64,000 bases of DNA from NCBI GenBank assembly GCA_020633205.1, contig JACKEB010000016.1, forward strand, positions 310,001-374,000, read 5' to 3'. This document shows positions 62,469 to 64,000 of the stretch, one piece after another. The translations under genes were made by a program, and so were the position numbers. The stretch's first letter is position 1. Every line of letters starts with the position of its first letter. Origin of the DNA: Polyangiaceae bacterium (GTDB lineage Bacteria; Myxococcota_A; Polyangia; Polyangiales; Polyangiaceae). The notes under the pieces were generated by a model. It searched no databases. It was not told the DNA's origin and saw only the letters and a program-made list of their open reading frames with translations.

Positions 62469-63122
62469 ATGGCCATCAAGGACCTCGTCAGACCGGAGCT
62501 GCCGCCGCCGACACCGGCCGCAGAGCGACCGCCGAACATCACCTGCGAGAAATACACGCGGGGCGAGGACGGCAAGCGCTGCATCCACTTCCAGCAGGGC
62601 GGCACGTGCGCCTTGCCCGACGAGTTCGTCTGCACCGAGTGGCAGAAGCACAACGGGCCGAACAAGCGCACGTTGCCCGTCGTCGCGCCTGCGCCCGTCG
62701 TCGAGCATGCGCCGGCACCGAAGCCCGTCGCGCGCGACCTGTTCGGCAACCCGCTGCCCGACGTCGCGCAGCCCGCGGCGAAGGTCTCGACGGCGCCTGC
62801 GCCGATCGCGCTCCTCCCGAAGCCCGACGCCGACGCGCAGCCCGCAGTCGACGTCGATCAGCTTCGCGGCTTCACCACCGAGGACATCGAGAGCTTCAAG
62901 GCGCTCGGCGTCGAGGTGCTGCTGCACTCGGAGACCTACGGCGACGTGTGGCTGGTGCCCGCGTACACGGGCCGCGAGCGCAAGGAGATCACGCCCGAGC
63001 ACGCCGCGACGCTCGCGCGCGTCATGAGCGTGTTCCCGGGCTCGCACATCGTCTCGTTCGAGAAGACCGCCAAGACCAACAACCCTGAGCGCCGAGAGCG
63101 CCCCCTCGAGGAGCGCTCATGA
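62469..63122 (+). CDS. Element protein with a four-cysteine motif
   Basis: 217 residues from the ATG at 62469, which has an AGGAAG ribosome site; a GTG at 62448 would add 7 residues. An N-terminal motif, 'TCEKYTRGEDGKRCIHFQQG' followed by 'TCALPDEFVCTEW', gives four cysteines that could bind zinc or an Fe-S cluster. After a Pro/Ala linker, a C-terminal domain ('FTTEDIESFKALGVEVLLHS', 'VWLVPAYTGRERKEITPEHA') has no clear family. Its stop overlaps the nuclease start by four bases (ATGA). Confidence 0.55.
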   Translation: MAIKDLVRPELPPPTPAAERPPNITCEKYTRGEDGKRCIHFQQGGTCALPDEFVCTEWQKHNGPNKRTLPVVAPAPVVEHAPAPKPVARDLFGNPLPDVAQPAAKVSTAPAPIALLPKPDADAQPAVDVDQLRGFTTEDIESFKALGVEVLLHSETYGDVWLVPAYTGRERKEITPEHAATLARVMSVFPGSHIVSFEKTAKTNNPERRERPLEERS

Positions 63123-64000
63123 CCAACGTCGCCCCGTTCAAGAACCAGCATCTCAGCTACAGCAGGCTCTCGAGGTTCGAGACCTGCCCGCTCTCGTACC
63201 GCCTCCACTACATCGAGAAGAAGCAGGCCGAGCCAGGGCTGCCGCTCCGGTTCGGCAAGACCATCCACGCCGTCCTCGAGCGCCTCATCAAGGAGGTCGT
63301 CGACGACGAGCGCACGGGCCCGCTCTCCGAGGAGCGCGCCATCGAGCTCTATCGCGAGGCGTGGGGCGCCGAGCGGCTCACCGGCATGGACGTCTTCGCC
63401 GAGGGGCTCGCCATCCTCCGGCGCTTCATCGCCGAGCAGGGCGTCGTCGACCACCGCGACGTCCTCGCCATCGAGAAGGAGTTCCGGCTGCCGGTCGGGC
63501 CCTTCGAGGTCCTGGGCTTCATCGATCGCGTCGACTGGATCGACGACGAGACCGTCGAGGTCATCGACTACAAGACCAACCACCAGCTCTTCACCCGCGA
63601 CGAGGTCGACACCTCGCTGCAGATGAGCCTCTACGAGGTGGCGGTGCGCCGCCTCTGGCCGTGGGCGAAGAAGGTGAAGCTGACCTTCTGGATGCTGCGC
63701 CACGGCGTCCGGCAGGAGACGACGCGCACCGAGGAGCAGCTCGCCGACGCGCTCGCCTACGTCGAGACGCTCGGGCGGCAGACGGAGACCGCGACGGAGT
63801 ACCCGGCGCGCCTCAACACCAACTGCTCCTACTGCGACCACCGCAAGCAGTGCCCGGCCTACGCCGACGCCCTCAAGGGCAAGCGCGAGTTCATCGTCGA
63901 AGACCTCGCCGATCTCGAAGGCGTCGCCCGCGAGCGCGAGGAGGTCGCTCGCCTCGCGAAGGCGCTCTACGCGCGCAAGGAGGAGCTGGAGGACATCCTC
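63119..64000 (+). CDS. AddB/Cas4-like Fe-S PD-(D/E)XK nuclease (partial at right edge)
   Basis: 294 codons are open and run off the window. The N-terminal 'SYSRLSRFETCPLSYRLHY' and 'GKTIHAVLE' (His50) match RecB-family nucleases. The active site follows with 'GFIDRVDWIDD' (Asp136) and 'EVIDYKTN' (Asp150, Lys152). The Fe-S staple is Cys23 with Cys236-x2-Cys239-x5-Cys245, the spacing of AddB and Cas4-type nucleases. These enzymes resect or trim DNA ends in recombination or spacer acquisition. In this context it is likely a replication/recombination exonuclease of the element. The helical tail continues outside the window. Confidence 0.88.
   Translation, partial: MTNVAPFKNQHLSYSRLSRFETCPLSYRLHYIEKKQAEPGLPLRFGKTIHAVLERLIKEVVDDERTGPLSEERAIELYREAWGAERLTGMDVFAEGLAILRRFIAEQGVVDHRDVLAIEKEFRLPVGPFEVLGFIDRVDWIDDETVEVIDYKTNHQLFTRDEVDTSLQMSLYEVAVRRLWPWAKKVKLTFWMLRHGVRQETTRTEEQLADALAYVETLGRQTETATEYPARLNTNCSYCDHRKQCPAYADALKGKREFIVEDLADLEGVAREREEVARLAKALYARKEELEDIL

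Noticed and set aside
61692..63047. About 450-codon minus-strand frame across the unknown and Cys-motif genes
   Set aside because: It is antisense to plus-strand genes with ribosome sites and coupled overlaps, and its translation is repetitive Arg/Val/Glu.
63119..64000. CRISPR-associated Cas4
   Set aside because: The Fe-S nuclease fits Cas4 and AddB equally, but no repeats, Cas1 or Cas2 are in the window, and the replication genes nearby favour an element exonuclease.

Overview
This is GC-rich bacterial chromosomal DNA, most likely from a myxobacterium of the Polyangiales (Sorangium/Polyangium-like). This is inferred from gene content, not from a marker gene. The signs are Gly/Ser-linker von Willebrand lipoproteins, a LexA promoter that resembles the Myxococcus xanthus SOS box, FHA-GAF-sigma54 activators, an MXAN_5187-like sensor, OmpA proteins with thrombospondin type 3 repeats and many lineage-specific lipoproteins and outer-membrane barrels. 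No rRNA, tRNA or CRISPR array was recognised.

Positions 1-47,417 look like ordinary chromosome. In order they hold an acyl-CoA dehydrogenase end, a TerB-like protein, a glutamine amidotransferase, a VWA lipoprotein, a dipeptide epimerase, a HAD 5'-nucleotidase, a TPR protein, a SUMF1-like protein, an ExbB-ExbD-TonB energy-transduction operon, a cyclic-nucleotide-binding protein, lexA with a clear promoter and SOS box, a DUF4398/OmpA lipoprotein pair, a Cys-rich barrel protein, a family 4 uracil-DNA glycosylase, a DUF2085 membrane protein and thioredoxin reductase. A minus-strand run follows: a cupredoxin-like protein, a Cache-type sensor and a FadL-like porin. A 710-base gap precedes an 897-residue acidic protein ending in a PglZ-like domain. 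Next come a TetR-type regulator with two tandem helix-turn-helix domains, a sigma54 activator, gpsA, a signal peptidase I with a long N-terminal extension, the tdh-kbl threonine degradation pair, an Omp85-like barrel overlapping a lipoprotein gene, a TetR regulator preceded by six copies of a hexamer, a PPP phosphatase, a metallo-beta-lactamase-fold protein and a peptidoglycan-binding protein.

From about 47,430 the window changes character. Two perfect 26-bp repeats, 182 bases apart, mark an apparent junction with an integrated or degraded mobile element that continues past the right edge. Its minus-strand block encodes a primase-helicase whose C-terminus is cut at the repeat, an XPB-like helicase, an XPD/DinG-like Fe-S helicase, an SSB-like protein, a small protein, a sigma-70-like factor and a Com-like zinc-ribbon protein. 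A tightly overlapping plus-strand operon (55,838-61,377) follows: TetR, cupin lipoprotein, two small membrane proteins, cytochrome b561, a membrane-fusion adaptor, an FtsX-type permease and an ABC ATPase. A 20-bp operator-like palindrome lies just ahead of it. The window ends with an unknown protein, a Cys-motif protein and an Fe-S AddB/Cas4-type PD-(D/E)XK nuclease that runs off the edge.

The element genes together suggest a self-contained replication/recombination module (primase, two helicases of opposite polarity classes, SSB, nuclease) carrying a regulated redox/efflux cargo operon.
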